20,583 bases of DNA, from the NCBI GenBank assembly GCA_964443005.1, contig CAYUBI010000034.1:1-20583 (forward strand), read 5' to 3'. The stretch's first letter is position 1. Every line of letters begins with the position of its first letter. The position numbers and the translations under genes are program-made. Under the pieces are notes generated by a model. It was not told the origin of the DNA. It did no database searches and was given only the letters and a program-made list of their open reading frames with translations. The DNA is from CAYUBI01 sp964443005 (GTDB taxonomy: Bacteria > Margulisbacteria > Riflemargulisbacteria > GWF2-35-9 > CAYUBI01). Positions 1 to 8,231 of this stretch are shown one piece after another.

Positions 1-7
1 AATAAAG

Positions 8-613
8 TTATAAGCCCAACTGTTGTTTCACTGCTAGTAACGCTCGTGCCCGATGACTCACGATGTTTTTTTCTTCAGACGTAGCTTCTGCCAAAGTTTT
101 ACCTAACTCTGAAACATAAAAAATAGGATCATAACCAAAACCATTTTCACCACAACTAACATCAGTAATTTCGCCAAAAAGCTTACCCTCAACTATTTGT
201 TCATGGCCATCCATAAATATAATAGCTAACGTACAATTAAAATGTGCACGCCGATCAAGAACGCCCTCCATTTCATACAAAACCTTTTCAATTAACTGAT
301 ATTGCGTGGAATTTTCACCAGCATATCTAGCAGAATAAATCCCCGGATTTCCGCCTAATGCCTCAATCACTAACCCCGAATCATCAGCTAATATAATGCA
401 ATCACAACCAATCAACGCCCTAGCTTTAATCAATGCATTTTCAGCAAATGTTACCCCTGATTCATCAATCTCAGCTATATCGGGGAAATCGAGTAATGAC
501 AAATACGAAAAAGAAGACTGGCCCAAAATAGCACGAATTTCATTAACTTTATGAAGATTTTTTGTTGCAAGCACTAATTTTTGCTTAGGAAAATGTAAAG
601 GCACGATATCCAA
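8..613 (-). CDS. rdgB: XTP/dITP diphosphatase (RdgB/HAM1 family)
   Basis: This is a house-cleaning nucleotide pyrophosphatase that hydrolyses XTP, dITP and ITP to the monophosphate, keeping deaminated purines out of nucleic acids in the cytoplasm. The family motifs are all visible: LATKNLHKVNEI near residues 15-26, a DESGVTFAENA segment at 51-61, the metal-binding ILADDSGL at 74-81, the PGIYSARYAG loop at 90-99, FGYDPIF at 159-165 and the C-terminal SHRARAL at 186-192. Length (201 aa) is normal. It is the last gene seen of the leuA operon and overlaps the 3' end of purD by about 20-29 bases, so translation is probably coupled. The start is uncertain: TTG at 613 gives this length, and GTG at 604 (three codons later) is equally weakly supported, as neither has a good Shine-Dalgarno site. 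Pairing with purD fits a purine theme. Confidence 0.95.
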   Translation of the reverse strand: MDIVPLHFPKQKLVLATKNLHKVNEIRAILGQSSFSYLSLLDFPDIAEIDESGVTFAENALIKARALIGCDCIILADDSGLVIEALGGNPGIYSARYAGENSTQYQLIEKVLYEMEGVLDRRAHFNCTLAIIFMDGHEQIVEGKLFGEITDVSCGENGFGYDPIFYVSELGKTLAEATSEEKNIVSHRARALLAVKQQLGL

Positions 614-1850
614 TATCTCGGCGATAACTCATTCCAGGAAATTCAATACTAGGAATGAGTTCATAAGCTTTTTTCACAGCATTCACAATCGAATCACCTT
701 GTCCCACAACATTCAAAACTCGCCCCCCCGCAGTAACTAAGTCAGCGTTTTTTATCGCTGTTCCTGCATGAAAAACCAAACCAGCCTGTGTTGATGATGA
801 AAAACGAATGGGGCTATTTTTCAAATAATCTCCTGGATAACCCTTGCTACACAGCACCACACAAGCAGCAGCAGCATCATCCCATTCAATGACAATTGAA
901 TCTAGCCGATCCTCTATACATGCAAACATAATTTCAACTAAATCGGTTTTTAAGCGAGGCAGAATAACCTGAGTTTCAGGGTCACCAAAACGCGCATTAA
1001 ACTCAATTACTTTGGGTCCAGTAGCAGTCATCATTAATCCTGCATATAAAACTCCGCGATAATCAATATTTTCTTTTTGAAACGCAAGAAGCATACGATT
1101 AAAAATCTGCGATTGAACCTGTTCCATAATTTCAGGTGTTATAATCGGTGCTGGGGAATAAGCACCCATACCGCCAGTATTAGGTCCAGTATCACCTTCG
1201 CCAACACGTTTATGATCTTGCGCGCTAACCATCGGAATGATAATGTTTTTGTCAACAAACGCTAATATCGAAGCTTCTTCGCCCTGCAAAAACTCTTCAA
1301 TAACGACATGACTGCCTGCATCACCAAACAGGCGTTTCTCAAAACAATCCCGCAAAGCAACTTCAGCTTCCTGCAACGTAACAGCTACAGTAACACCTTT
1401 TCCAGCTGCTAACCCATCTGCTTTAATAACAATAGGTGCGCCCATTTTGTTAATATAGCCAAGTGCAGACGTAAGATCAGAAAATTCCTGATACGCTGCA
1501 GTAGGAATAGCATATTTTTTCATTAATGCCTTAGCAACTGACTTGCTACCTTCTAACATCGCACCTTTTGAACTAGGCCCAAAAACAGGCAACTTGCATT
1601 GATTAAAGAAATCAACAATTCCTGCAACCAAGGGTGCTTCGGGCCCAACAACAGTCAAGCCAATATCATAAGTTTTAGCAAAATCAGCTAAACGCTCAAT
1701 CTCATGAATACCAATAGCAATATTTTCACCCAAAAGTGCAGTTCCAGGGTTCCCTGGCGCAATATAAATTTTCGAAACTTCTGGACTCTGGGAGATTTTC
1801 CACGCTAATGCATGTTCACGTCCGCCATGACCTACAACTAAAACCTTCAC
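585..1850 (-). CDS. purD: Phosphoribosylamine--glycine ligase (GAR synthetase)
   Basis: This cytoplasmic ATP-grasp enzyme catalyses the second step of de novo purine synthesis, joining phosphoribosylamine and glycine with ATP hydrolysis. At 421 aa it is full length. Visible motifs are the N-terminal VGHGGREHALAWK (6-18), GPEAPLVAGI (69-78), the ATP-grasp loop VIKADGLAAGKGV (141-153), the family signature DTGPNTGGMGAYSP (220-233) and the metal-binding IEFNARFGDPE (282-292). The start is GTG at 1850, directly before the conserved MKVLVVG strand. That G is also the last base of the TAG stop of the upstream zinc-ribbon gene (TAGTG overlap). No strong Shine-Dalgarno site precedes it, so translation is probably coupled to the small gene. 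The 3' end overlaps rdgB. No other pur genes lie in the window. Confidence 0.97.
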   Translation of the reverse strand: MKVLVVGHGGREHALAWKISQSPEVSKIYIAPGNPGTALLGENIAIGIHEIERLADFAKTYDIGLTVVGPEAPLVAGIVDFFNQCKLPVFGPSSKGAMLEGSKSVAKALMKKYAIPTAAYQEFSDLTSALGYINKMGAPIVIKADGLAAGKGVTVAVTLQEAEVALRDCFEKRLFGDAGSHVVIEEFLQGEEASILAFVDKNIIIPMVSAQDHKRVGEGDTGPNTGGMGAYSPAPIITPEIMEQVQSQIFNRMLLAFQKENIDYRGVLYAGLMMTATGPKVIEFNARFGDPETQVILPRLKTDLVEIMFACIEDRLDSIVIEWDDAAAACVVLCSKGYPGDYLKNSPIRFSSSTQAGLVFHAGTAIKNADLVTAGGRVLNVVGQGDSIVNAVKKAYELIPSIEFPGMSYRRDIGYRAFTFS

Positions 1851-1966
1851 TAATCAATAAATTCCATGTGATTACATCCAGGACATTCAAAAACTGATGT
1901 CTCTAACAAGCGCGTCATTATACAGCCACAGGGACACTTTACTTCTTTTTCAATTTTTATTACCAC
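1850..1966 (-). CDS. Small zinc-ribbon protein (38 aa), unknown function
   Basis: This short gene fills the gap between the Bax-inhibitor-1 gene and purD. It reads GTG (1966) through TAG (1850-1852). The GTG is preceded by AAAGGA with six intervening bases, a good Shine-Dalgarno arrangement. The 38-residue product has two cysteine clusters, CPCGC at residues 11-15 and CPGC at 28-31, then a short tail NHMEFID. This is the layout of a single zinc ribbon (or rubredoxin-like knuckle) and little else. The same frame stays open upstream into the end of the BI-1 gene, so a longer product from TTG at 1981 or 2017 is possible. The stop overlaps the purD start by one base. I do not recognise a specific family. 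Conservation next to purD would be the best evidence that it is real. Confidence 0.72.
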   Translation of the reverse strand: MVIKIEKEVKCPCGCIMTRLLETSVFECPGCNHMEFID

Positions 1967-1997
1967 AGCTGTTCCTTTCAATGCTCGTGTAGAAATT

Positions 1998-2702
1998 TTA
2001 GTCTCTTCGATTTCCAAAAATTCGAAGCAACATTATAAACAAGTTAATAAAATCCAAGTAAAGAATTAATGCGCCCATAATCGCACCTTTAGATGATTCA
2101 GCTGAAGCATTTTCCATAGTTTGTGACATTTGCTTAACGCGCTGAGTATCATATGCAGTTAAAGCAACAAAAATAAGCACACCAGCATACGAAATAATTA
2201 AACCTAATCCGGAACTATGAACAAACAAATTCACAACTGATGCAACAATCAAACCAACTAATGCCATAAACGCCAAATTCCCAATTGACGTTAAATCCCG
2301 CTTAGTTGTGTAACCATAAACACTCATCAGAAAAAAAGTTCCAGCTGAACAGAAAAAAGTTGTAGCAATTGACTCTGCTGTATAAATAAGAAAAATTGAA
2401 GCCAACGTAATTCCATTTAAAAAAGCATATCCCAAAAATGCCATCATTGCTTGTTGAACAGTTAATTTCGCAATAGAACGCGACAGAAAAAAAACTAAAG
2501 CTAACTCGCCAATAACCAAAGCAATCAAAATCAGCGAATTTCCCAAAAATAACTGAACTAAAAATGGATTAATCGCAATATAAATCGACACAGCGCCCGT
2601 TAAACCAAGCGCCCCAGACATCCACAAATAAACACGACTTATAAAGTTATTAACGGCTACTTCAGTTTGACGAAACATCACTTCTTCTCGAACTCGTGGC
2701 AT
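1998..2702 (-). CDS. Bax inhibitor-1 / YccA-YetJ family membrane protein
   Basis: This is an inner-membrane protein of the BI-1 (TMBIM, UPF0005) family; characterised bacterial members such as YetJ conduct calcium in a pH-dependent way. The 234 residues form about seven hydrophobic segments (roughly 24-44, 48-72, 85-106, 110-130, 142-161, 165-183, 208-228). The two aspartates corresponding to the YetJ pH-sensing pair are visible as AYDTQ (D185) and YLDFIN (D217) in the last third. The start ATG at 2702 has a near-perfect Shine-Dalgarno AGGAGG seven bases upstream. That site overlaps the leuA stop codon, so the gene is the second member of the leuA operon. A functional link to leucine or purine synthesis is not evident from the sequence; the family call is firm, the physiological role is not. 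Confidence 0.93.
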   Translation of the reverse strand: MPRVREEVMFRQTEVAVNNFISRVYLWMSGALGLTGAVSIYIAINPFLVQLFLGNSLILIALVIGELALVFFLSRSIAKLTVQQAMMAFLGYAFLNGITLASIFLIYTAESIATTFFCSAGTFFLMSVYGYTTKRDLTSIGNLAFMALVGLIVASVVNLFVHSSGLGLIISYAGVLIFVALTAYDTQRVKQMSQTMENASAESSKGAIMGALILYLDFINLFIMLLRIFGNRRD

Positions 2703-2713
2703 ATATATCCCTC

Positions 2714-4246
2714 CTATTTTTCTAGTAAATTAATCCCATTAAAAATGGCTAAAATATTGGCTAATCGTGTATCTGGATTCAATCCTCGGCATAAAACTTC
2801 CCGCATACTTGTCCGATTACGAAGTTTCATAATTGTCATAGCTTCTGATGCAGAACCCTTTTGATCTTCGCCAATTGCCATTTGCTCATAATGTCCTAAT
2901 TCAATAGGATACCTACGTTGCAAAGCTGCCAAACAAGCATCAATTGGCCCATCCCCTTCAGCAAACTCACATACGCGCACACCATTAATGTCATAAGTTA
3001 ATTGATAACGTTCCAACGTACCCATTGCTGTTACTTCAGTAAAATCAACGAAATGAACTGGTCCGTCAATTGAAAAAAGCTTCTTTTTGTAAAAATCCAA
3101 AACCATATTCCCAGACAATTCTCCTACAACGTCAGCCTCAGCTTTCATCAATGGTTGCAAATATGTAGCTTCCTCAATTGAAATAGGCCAGCCAGCACGC
3201 GAAACCACTTCATAAATTGCAGTTTTACCAGACTGACTCGTAAAACCAATATATTCACCATCTAATAATCCAATCAATGAAGGATGAATGGGGCGATAGG
3301 CACCTTTTTCCAAGTCCTTAGTTTTAAAAGCACCGTCCTGATGAATACCACTGCGATGCGCCATTGCATCTTGCCCAACCAACGGTGCTTTCGCAGGAAT
3401 CGCAACATTGGAAAGCTCGGAAACCAATAATGCTGTTTCATAAATTTCATTCAAATTAAGCCCAGTATTAACTCCGCTATTATGCAAGGAAATCGCAACT
3501 TCATACAAGTTGGTATTACCTGCACGTTCCCCAAGACCATTTAAACTGCATTCCAACTGAGTAATTCCACGAAAATAACTTTCTACTGTTGTTGCAGTCG
3601 CCATTCCCAAATCATTATGACAATGAACAGCTAACGTCACTGAGCAGGGCAATTTTGCTGCCACTTTCTCAACTAACTGCAAAAAACTAGCAGGCCGTGT
3701 ACGTTCAACTGTATTTGGCAAATTAATAACCGTAGCTCCAGCATCAATAACCTTCAAAAAAGTCTCAATTACAAAATCAATATTTTCATCACAATCACCA
3801 AAATGTTCAGCACTAAATTGAACTGAACCTTTTCCTGCAAGTAATTTTTTTGCTAAAACTACACTTTCGACTGCTTGGTCTTGAATCATGTGAGGAGATT
3901 TTTTTAATACGTTTTCCATTACAAACCGAGACAACCCAACAAATACATGAATACGCGGTTGAGCCGCAACAATAACAGCTTCTGCTGCTTTTCGTATATC
4001 CATTTCCGTACATCGCGCCAAACCGGAAATGACCACATGATCAGGTGCAATTTTAGCCAAATGCTGACTAGCGTCAAAATCCATAACACCTGCGCCTGGA
4101 AAACCAACCTCGATACCTTGAACACCCAATTTAATCAATTGATTAAAAACGATTTCCTTTTGCGCAAGATTCCATGGACGCTTAAGCGCTTGATTTCCAT
4201 CACGCAACGTTATATCATAAAAAAAAGGTAAATAATTTTTTTCCAT
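2714..4246 (-). CDS. leuA: 2-isopropylmalate synthase with C-terminal regulatory domain
   Basis: It condenses acetyl-CoA with 2-ketoisovalerate in the first committed step of leucine synthesis. The TIM-barrel HMGL-like domain (about 5-280) shows TLRDGNQ (13-19, catalytic Arg and metal-binding Asp), the metal-binding HCHND (208-212) and GLGERAGN (237-244). HRSGIHQDGAFK (297-308) belongs to the linker subdomain. From about residue 390 there is a LeuA dimer/allosteric domain, including EGDGPIDA and a terminal NGINLLEK, so leucine feedback control is likely. The GNQAL after the catalytic Arg-Asp resembles the yeast/actinobacterial LeuA type, while the rest is more like the common bacterial type. 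I chose ATG 4246 (510 aa) over a start 13 codons upstream because the conserved region begins there and a strong promoter ends seven bases before it. Citramalate synthase is the main alternative. Confidence 0.9.
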   Translation of the reverse strand: MEKNYLPFFYDITLRDGNQALKRPWNLAQKEIVFNQLIKLGVQGIEVGFPGAGVMDFDASQHLAKIAPDHVVISGLARCTEMDIRKAAEAVIVAAQPRIHVFVGLSRFVMENVLKKSPHMIQDQAVESVVLAKKLLAGKGSVQFSAEHFGDCDENIDFVIETFLKVIDAGATVINLPNTVERTRPASFLQLVEKVAAKLPCSVTLAVHCHNDLGMATATTVESYFRGITQLECSLNGLGERAGNTNLYEVAISLHNSGVNTGLNLNEIYETALLVSELSNVAIPAKAPLVGQDAMAHRSGIHQDGAFKTKDLEKGAYRPIHPSLIGLLDGEYIGFTSQSGKTAIYEVVSRAGWPISIEEATYLQPLMKAEADVVGELSGNMVLDFYKKKLFSIDGPVHFVDFTEVTAMGTLERYQLTYDINGVRVCEFAEGDGPIDACLAALQRRYPIELGHYEQMAIGEDQKGSASEAMTIMKLRNRTSMREVLCRGLNPDTRLANILAIFNGINLLEK

Positions 4247-4282
4247 ACCAATTATTATAGAGAGCTGTTCACCGAGCGTCAA
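4247..4282 (-). promoter_or_regulatory. Strong sigma70-type promoter of leuA operon, predicted leaderless
   Basis: Read on the minus strand, TTGACG (4277-4282) is followed by a 17-base spacer and a perfect TATAAT (4254-4259). Only seven bases then separate it from the leuA ATG. Transcription would be expected to begin at or next to the A of the start codon, leaving no room for a Shine-Dalgarno site, and none is seen. The spacing supports both the promoter call and the choice of start codon. Confidence 0.8.
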
Positions 4283-4357
4283 CAAAAATCAAGAAGCAAA
4301 ATCAAACTGGTTACATTCAAAATTTATTATCTGTATAATTTAATGACTATGTTATGC

Positions 4358-5854
4358 TTACAACAACGGCGAAAACAAACGCACAGTAGAATTCCGTAAT
4401 TTAACCCAAAAAGATAATTGCTCCAAATCTTCCAATTTTACTTGTTTACACTCACGAATTGTCTCTCGGATATCAATCATCACCGTTTGACAAAAAGAGG
4501 AGCTGTAAATCAATGCTGCAACCTCATAATTAATTTCCAAGCTCCGAATATCAAAATTTGCAGTACCAATTGAACATACCTTTTCATCAACTACAACTAT
4601 TTTTGAATGCAAAAATCCTTTATGATACATATAAATTTCTATGCCAGCAGTGAGGAGTTGTTCAAAATAAGTATAAGCAGTCCAAAAAGGCATTAATTTG
4701 TCAGGATTCCCTGACATCACAATTGTAATATGAACACCCGAAAGTCCTGCGACAATCAATGCTTGGATCAATTCTTCACCCGGAATAAAATAGGGCGTCT
4801 CAATATATAGCGAATCATTAGCATTGCAAATCATGGAAAAATAAATTTGCTCCATAGCTTTCCATTCATCATCCGGACCCGAGGAAATAATCTGAATCGG
4901 AACACCTTGTATTGTTGTTTTTTTTACATCAAACGCATAGTGATTGCTATCCAATTTCTTGCCACATGTATTTTCCCAATCAATACTAAAAATCGCTTGT
5001 AAAAAATTGATTGCAGGACCGCTAATCATTAAGTGAGTGTCGTGCCACGACGAAAAACGCTTTCCACCCGTAATATATTCGTCACCAATATTCATTCCAC
5101 CTACAAAAGCGTGCATTCCGTCAATAATCGCAATTTTGCGATGGTTTCGATTATTCAACGATGTTATTGTTAATTTAAACCGAGGCGCAAGATACGGAAA
5201 TATTTCAATGCCTGCACAACGCATTTCCCGTATATACCGACGTTTCATGGTAAACAAACAACCCATTGAATCAAACAAAATACGCACTTCAACGCCTTGT
5301 TTTGCTTTTTCCATCAACAGCATACGAATGTCTCGTCCCAAAGCATCGTCTTTCCAAATGAAATATTCCAAATGAATATACTGTTCTGCATCTTTTATTT
5401 TTTCAATCAATCGTCGAAATTTTTCTTCACCTGAGCAAAGCAAATCAACCTGATTACGATCCGTAATCGCAGATTCAGCATTACTAATTGCCAAATAAAT
5501 CAACTTATTATGATCAAACTTGCCCAAATCATTAAGGTATTTTTTCTGAATATCAAGAATAGTCCCAACAGGACTGCGTTGAACATCTGCAAAAGATTGC
5601 TTAATCAGCTTATGCATTCGGTAATTAAACCCAAACAAAATATAAATAAGAATCCCAACATAAGGAACGAACAGCAACACCAATAACCACGCAAGAGTTA
5701 CGTTCACTTTGCGATTCTGAAGCATCACATTTAAAAATGTGATCAAAACCAGAAAACCATGAAGAATAAGGAAAAAAGTAATTACCATGTTTAAAACACC
5801 ATTATACTGGGCATAGACAATAAAGAGAACACCTCGATCTTCCATATCAACCAT
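4358..5854 (-). CDS. cls: Cardiolipin synthase-like phospholipase D family protein
   Basis: This inner-membrane phospholipase D superfamily enzyme probably makes cardiolipin from phosphatidylglycerol. Using ATG 5854 (498 aa), there are two N-terminal membrane segments (about 23-45 and 53-75). The second contains the typical LAWLLVLLFVPYVGILIY stretch. Two HKD catalytic motifs follow: HRKIAIID (H238, K240, D245) with a downstream GGMN, and HSKIVVVD (H416, K418, D423) with IGTANFDIRS. This two-TM plus two-HKD plan and length match bacterial Cls. The frame is open to TTG at 5890, but that TTG would lie in a candidate -35 element, so ATG 5854 (or ATG 5845) is preferred. It is divergent from the transglycosylase gene and separated from the downstream leuA gene by 111 bases holding the leuA promoter. 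The exact substrate is inferred from the family. Confidence 0.92.
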   Translation of the reverse strand: MVDMEDRGVLFIVYAQYNGVLNMVITFFLILHGFLVLITFLNVMLQNRKVNVTLAWLLVLLFVPYVGILIYILFGFNYRMHKLIKQSFADVQRSPVGTILDIQKKYLNDLGKFDHNKLIYLAISNAESAITDRNQVDLLCSGEEKFRRLIEKIKDAEQYIHLEYFIWKDDALGRDIRMLLMEKAKQGVEVRILFDSMGCLFTMKRRYIREMRCAGIEIFPYLAPRFKLTITSLNNRNHRKIAIIDGMHAFVGGMNIGDEYITGGKRFSSWHDTHLMISGPAINFLQAIFSIDWENTCGKKLDSNHYAFDVKKTTIQGVPIQIISSGPDDEWKAMEQIYFSMICNANDSLYIETPYFIPGEELIQALIVAGLSGVHITIVMSGNPDKLMPFWTAYTYFEQLLTAGIEIYMYHKGFLHSKIVVVDEKVCSIGTANFDIRSLEINYEVAALIYSSSFCQTVMIDIRETIRECKQVKLEDLEQLSFWVKLRNSTVRLFSPLL

Positions 5855-5890
5855 TGATGGATTTATGAAGTCTGAAATAAATTGGAGCAA
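5855..5890 (-). promoter_or_regulatory. Weak candidate promoter of cls, possibly leaderless
   Basis: On the minus strand TTGCTC (5885-5890), a 17-base spacer and CATAAA (5862-5867) lie seven bases before ATG 5854, with no Shine-Dalgarno site. The hexamers match the sigma70 consensus poorly (3/6 and 4/6). The call rests mainly on its geometry being the same as at leuA, the P-type ATPase and the MORN gene. Confidence 0.4.
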
Positions 5891-5894
5891 CAGA

Positions 5895-7004
5895 ATGGCC
5901 AGCGAGATAAAAATCGGTTCATATTACGATCTACCACAAAAGGAAAAAACTGATTCATCCAAACCAATGCAGCCGATTATTCGTACAGAAAAAAGTGGTA
6001 CATCACAAGAAAAACCAACGAATAAAAACATACCGAAAGATACAACATATCCCTTCATCCAGCCACCACGTACACCGCAGAACTTGAGAATAAAACCAAT
6101 AGACCCTACACCCCAAAAAACAAATGAAAAAGAAAAACCAAAACCACCACCAAGTACTCGAAAAAGCTTAAACAAAGAGCCCATTCAACCTCCAGAAACT
6201 AATCCAAAACCAGTTGCTCCCATATCAATAAATACCAAAACGAATACGTCTCAACCTCCCAACAACGGTACCGCAACTCAAGCTGCGAAAAACCAGCCAA
6301 CAACGTTCAAAACACTCGATAAAATTCGTCTCGAAATCAACGCTGCACTTTCAAAGATAAAACATCCAAATAAAAAGTTAACTGTAGCTATTATCGAAAA
6401 ACTCATTATAAAAGAAAGCGGAACAAAAAACAAAAACAATGAATTTAATCCGTTTGCTGTCAGTCAATGTGGTGCTTTTGGCACAATGCAAATAATGCCA
6501 ATTGCCTTACAAAACGCAGCAGATAAAGGCTACTTAAAACCATTATTACCAAACAACGAAACAACCTTTAATAAAGTTAAAAATATGCCAACTTATACAG
6601 CAACAACGATCCCTCAAAAAGACACATGGCCGTGCATTTATGCTGTTAGTTATGGAACCGAACCAAGCACTTATGCAGCAATCATTCTTGAATCAGCCGA
6701 AGATTTAATTAATTTTGATCTTGCGTTCAAAAAGGACGACAATAATGATCTCAAATCAAAAGTGATTAAAAACTTTGTTCGTAGCAAGCTACAAACCAAA
6801 GGTACCCTATACCATGACCTGAACACTATCAACCTGGCTATAGGCATCAGTCATCTCAACTGGTATATGGAACGCTCAAGTACACAGGCCGAAGCACTAA
6901 GCCGTTACAATGGGACGCCTCTCGATGAAAACAGAACATCCAGCTATGCAATGGCTGTTTTAGCTTTAGATACAACTAAAAACCCACCCAAAAAACCCGC
7001 GTAA
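5895..7004 (+). CDS. Lytic transglycosylase (SLT domain) with proline-rich N-terminus
   Basis: It is likely a peptidoglycan-cleaving lytic transglycosylase. The SLT fold starts near residue 160: IIKESG (171-176) gives the catalytic glutamate E174, AFGTMQIMP (194-202) is the family's G-x-MQ-x-MP motif, and NLAIGISHLNWYM (313-325) with ALSRYNGTP (334-342) and a following SYAMAV complete it. Compared with usual SLT domains, about 110 residues separate the MQIMP and NLAIG motifs, so there is an insertion. Residues about 15-140 are rich in Pro, Lys, Thr and Asn, a low-complexity linker. No signal peptide or membrane anchor is present at the N-terminus, so export is unexplained. ATG 5895 is preferred over ATG 5865 because GGAG lies seven bases upstream. 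The gene stands alone, divergent from cls. Confidence 0.85.
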   Translation: MASEIKIGSYYDLPQKEKTDSSKPMQPIIRTEKSGTSQEKPTNKNIPKDTTYPFIQPPRTPQNLRIKPIDPTPQKTNEKEKPKPPPSTRKSLNKEPIQPPETNPKPVAPISINTKTNTSQPPNNGTATQAAKNQPTTFKTLDKIRLEINAALSKIKHPNKKLTVAIIEKLIIKESGTKNKNNEFNPFAVSQCGAFGTMQIMPIALQNAADKGYLKPLLPNNETTFNKVKNMPTYTATTIPQKDTWPCIYAVSYGTEPSTYAAIILESAEDLINFDLAFKKDDNNDLKSKVIKNFVRSKLQTKGTLYHDLNTINLAIGISHLNWYMERSSTQAEALSRYNGTPLDENRTSSYAMAVLALDTTKNPPKKPA

Positions 7005-7031
7005 ATTCCACTACCCTAGCCCGCTACTTCT

Positions 7032-7046
7032 TGATACAATCATCCT
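7032..7046 (+). promoter_or_regulatory. Extended -10 promoter, predicted leaderless start of the DUF362 gene
   Basis: TGATACAAT (7032-7040) is an extended -10 element (TG-N-TACAAT) six bases before the ATG at 7047. No convincing -35 element lies at the expected distance, which is typical for extended -10 promoters. There is no Shine-Dalgarno site between it and the start. Confidence 0.55.
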
Positions 7047-8153
7047 ATGACAGCCACAGTATACCGCGTTGATTTTCGTGCTACTAACGAGCGCAACAAC
7101 ATACTCAACAAGCTCAACAGGCTATTGCAGCAGGATGAATTTTCTACCTGCATTTCAGCCAATGACCTAACTGCAATCAAGCTCCACTTTGGAGAAAAAG
7201 GCAATGATGCGTTTTTGAACCCCATTTACCTTCGGCCTGTCGTAGACTTTGTTAAATCTAAAAACGGCTTACCCTTTTTAACTGACACAAATACTCTTTA
7301 CAATGGAAGCCGCTCTAACGCGATCAATCATGTTGTAACAGCTATTGAGCATGGGTTCAATTACGCTGTTGTCAATGCACCGGTCATCATTGCAGATGGA
7401 CTTAAAGGTAATGATTATGCAGATATTACAATTCATCAACGCCACTTTAATACTGTCAAAATTGCCCAGTCCATTGTTGATGCGCACAGCATGATCGTGG
7501 TATCTCATGTCAAAGGTCACGAAATGGCAGGTTTTGGCGGTGCTATCAAAAACCTAGCAATGGGCTGTGCGCCTATTAAAGGAAAAATGGAACAACATTC
7601 AGCTCGGCCAGTCGTGAACCCCAAAAAATGCATTGGCTGTAGCGAATGCGCTACGATTTGTCCTGCCAATGCAATCACAATTGCAAAATCCGTTGCAAGC
7701 ATCAACCCTATCTCTTGCATTGGCTGCGGAGAATGCATTAGCATTTGTCCTCAAAAAACAATTCATTTAAATTGGGAAACCGAACTCCCCACATTTATTG
7801 AACGCATGACTGAATATGCATTGGGTGCAGTTCAAAAAAAACAGAAAAAAACTATATTCATCAATTTTCTCATGAATATTTCGCCATTATGCGACTGTTA
7901 CCCATTTAATGACATTCCCATTGTTCCTGACATCGGAATTCTAGCATCAACTGATGCTGTAGCTATAGATCAAGCCTCTATAGATTTAATTAACAAACAA
8001 ATCGGGTTTGAAAATTCAGCACTTACCAAAAATCACCACGTTGGCGGAAATAAATTTAAAGGCGTTCATGATCATGTAGATGGAACGATTCAATTACGTT
8101 ATGGACAAGAAATCGGATTAGGAACAACTGATTACAAACTGATTTCAGTATAA
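7047..8153 (+). CDS. DUF362 protein with two [4Fe-4S] ferredoxin motifs
   Basis: This is a 368-residue cytoplasmic iron-sulfur protein. The N-terminal half and the C-terminal third together form the DUF362 domain, with HFGEKG at 47-52 and HVKGHEMAGFGGAIKNLAMG at 154-173. Between them is a two-cluster ferredoxin module: C195-x2-C198-x2-C201-x3-C205 and C224-x2-C227-x2-C230-x3-C234, each followed by Pro. This spacing binds two [4Fe-4S] clusters. A late segment ILASTDAVAIDQASIDLI is also typical of the family. Members are widespread in anaerobes and their reaction is unknown, so only electron transfer can be suggested. The gene stands alone, 42 bases after the transglycosylase gene and 78 bases before the cNMP gene. 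It probably has its own leaderless promoter. Confidence 0.93.
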   Translation: MTATVYRVDFRATNERNNILNKLNRLLQQDEFSTCISANDLTAIKLHFGEKGNDAFLNPIYLRPVVDFVKSKNGLPFLTDTNTLYNGSRSNAINHVVTAIEHGFNYAVVNAPVIIADGLKGNDYADITIHQRHFNTVKIAQSIVDAHSMIVVSHVKGHEMAGFGGAIKNLAMGCAPIKGKMEQHSARPVVNPKKCIGCSECATICPANAITIAKSVASINPISCIGCGECISICPQKTIHLNWETELPTFIERMTEYALGAVQKKQKKTIFINFLMNISPLCDCYPFNDIPIVPDIGILASTDAVAIDQASIDLINKQIGFENSALTKNHHVGGNKFKGVHDHVDGTIQLRYGQEIGLGTTDYKLISV

Positions 8154-8164
8154 CATTCTCCAAT

Positions 8165-8197
8165 TTGACAACACGGCACTTGGCCGACTACTATAAT
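8165..8197 (+). promoter_or_regulatory. Candidate promoter of the cNMP-motAB-PAS operon with inverted repeat in spacer
   Basis: TTGACA (8165-8170) is a perfect -35. The -10 is either TACTAT (8189-8194, 18-base spacer) or TATAAT (8192-8197, 21-base spacer). Within the spacer lies a short inverted repeat, CGGC (8174-8177), five bases, GCCG (8183-8186), in otherwise AT-rich DNA. It could be an operator or a small hairpin. Unlike several neighbours, this transcript would have a leader of about 30 bases with a GAGG Shine-Dalgarno sequence before the ATG at 8232. Confidence 0.5.
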
Positions 8198-8231
8198 ATA
8201 TAATAATTCATTTAATAAAGTGAGGTTTCTA

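Noticed and set aside
4247..4285. LeuA start 13 codons upstream at 4285
   Set aside because: It would place the -35/-10 promoter inside the gene; conserved LeuA sequence begins just after ATG 4246.
5855..5890. TTG start of the cls gene at 5890
   Set aside because: It has no Shine-Dalgarno site and would overlap a candidate -35 element; ATG 5854 or 5845 still leaves both membrane segments intact.
5924..6184. Antisense open frame rich in Gly, Phe and Val
   Set aside because: It mirrors the Pro/Lys/Thr-rich low-complexity part of the transglycosylase gene and has no independent support.
7517..7744. Antisense open frame over the ferredoxin region of the DUF362 gene
   Set aside because: It is a shadow of the cysteine-rich segment, with no family motif and no ribosome binding site.
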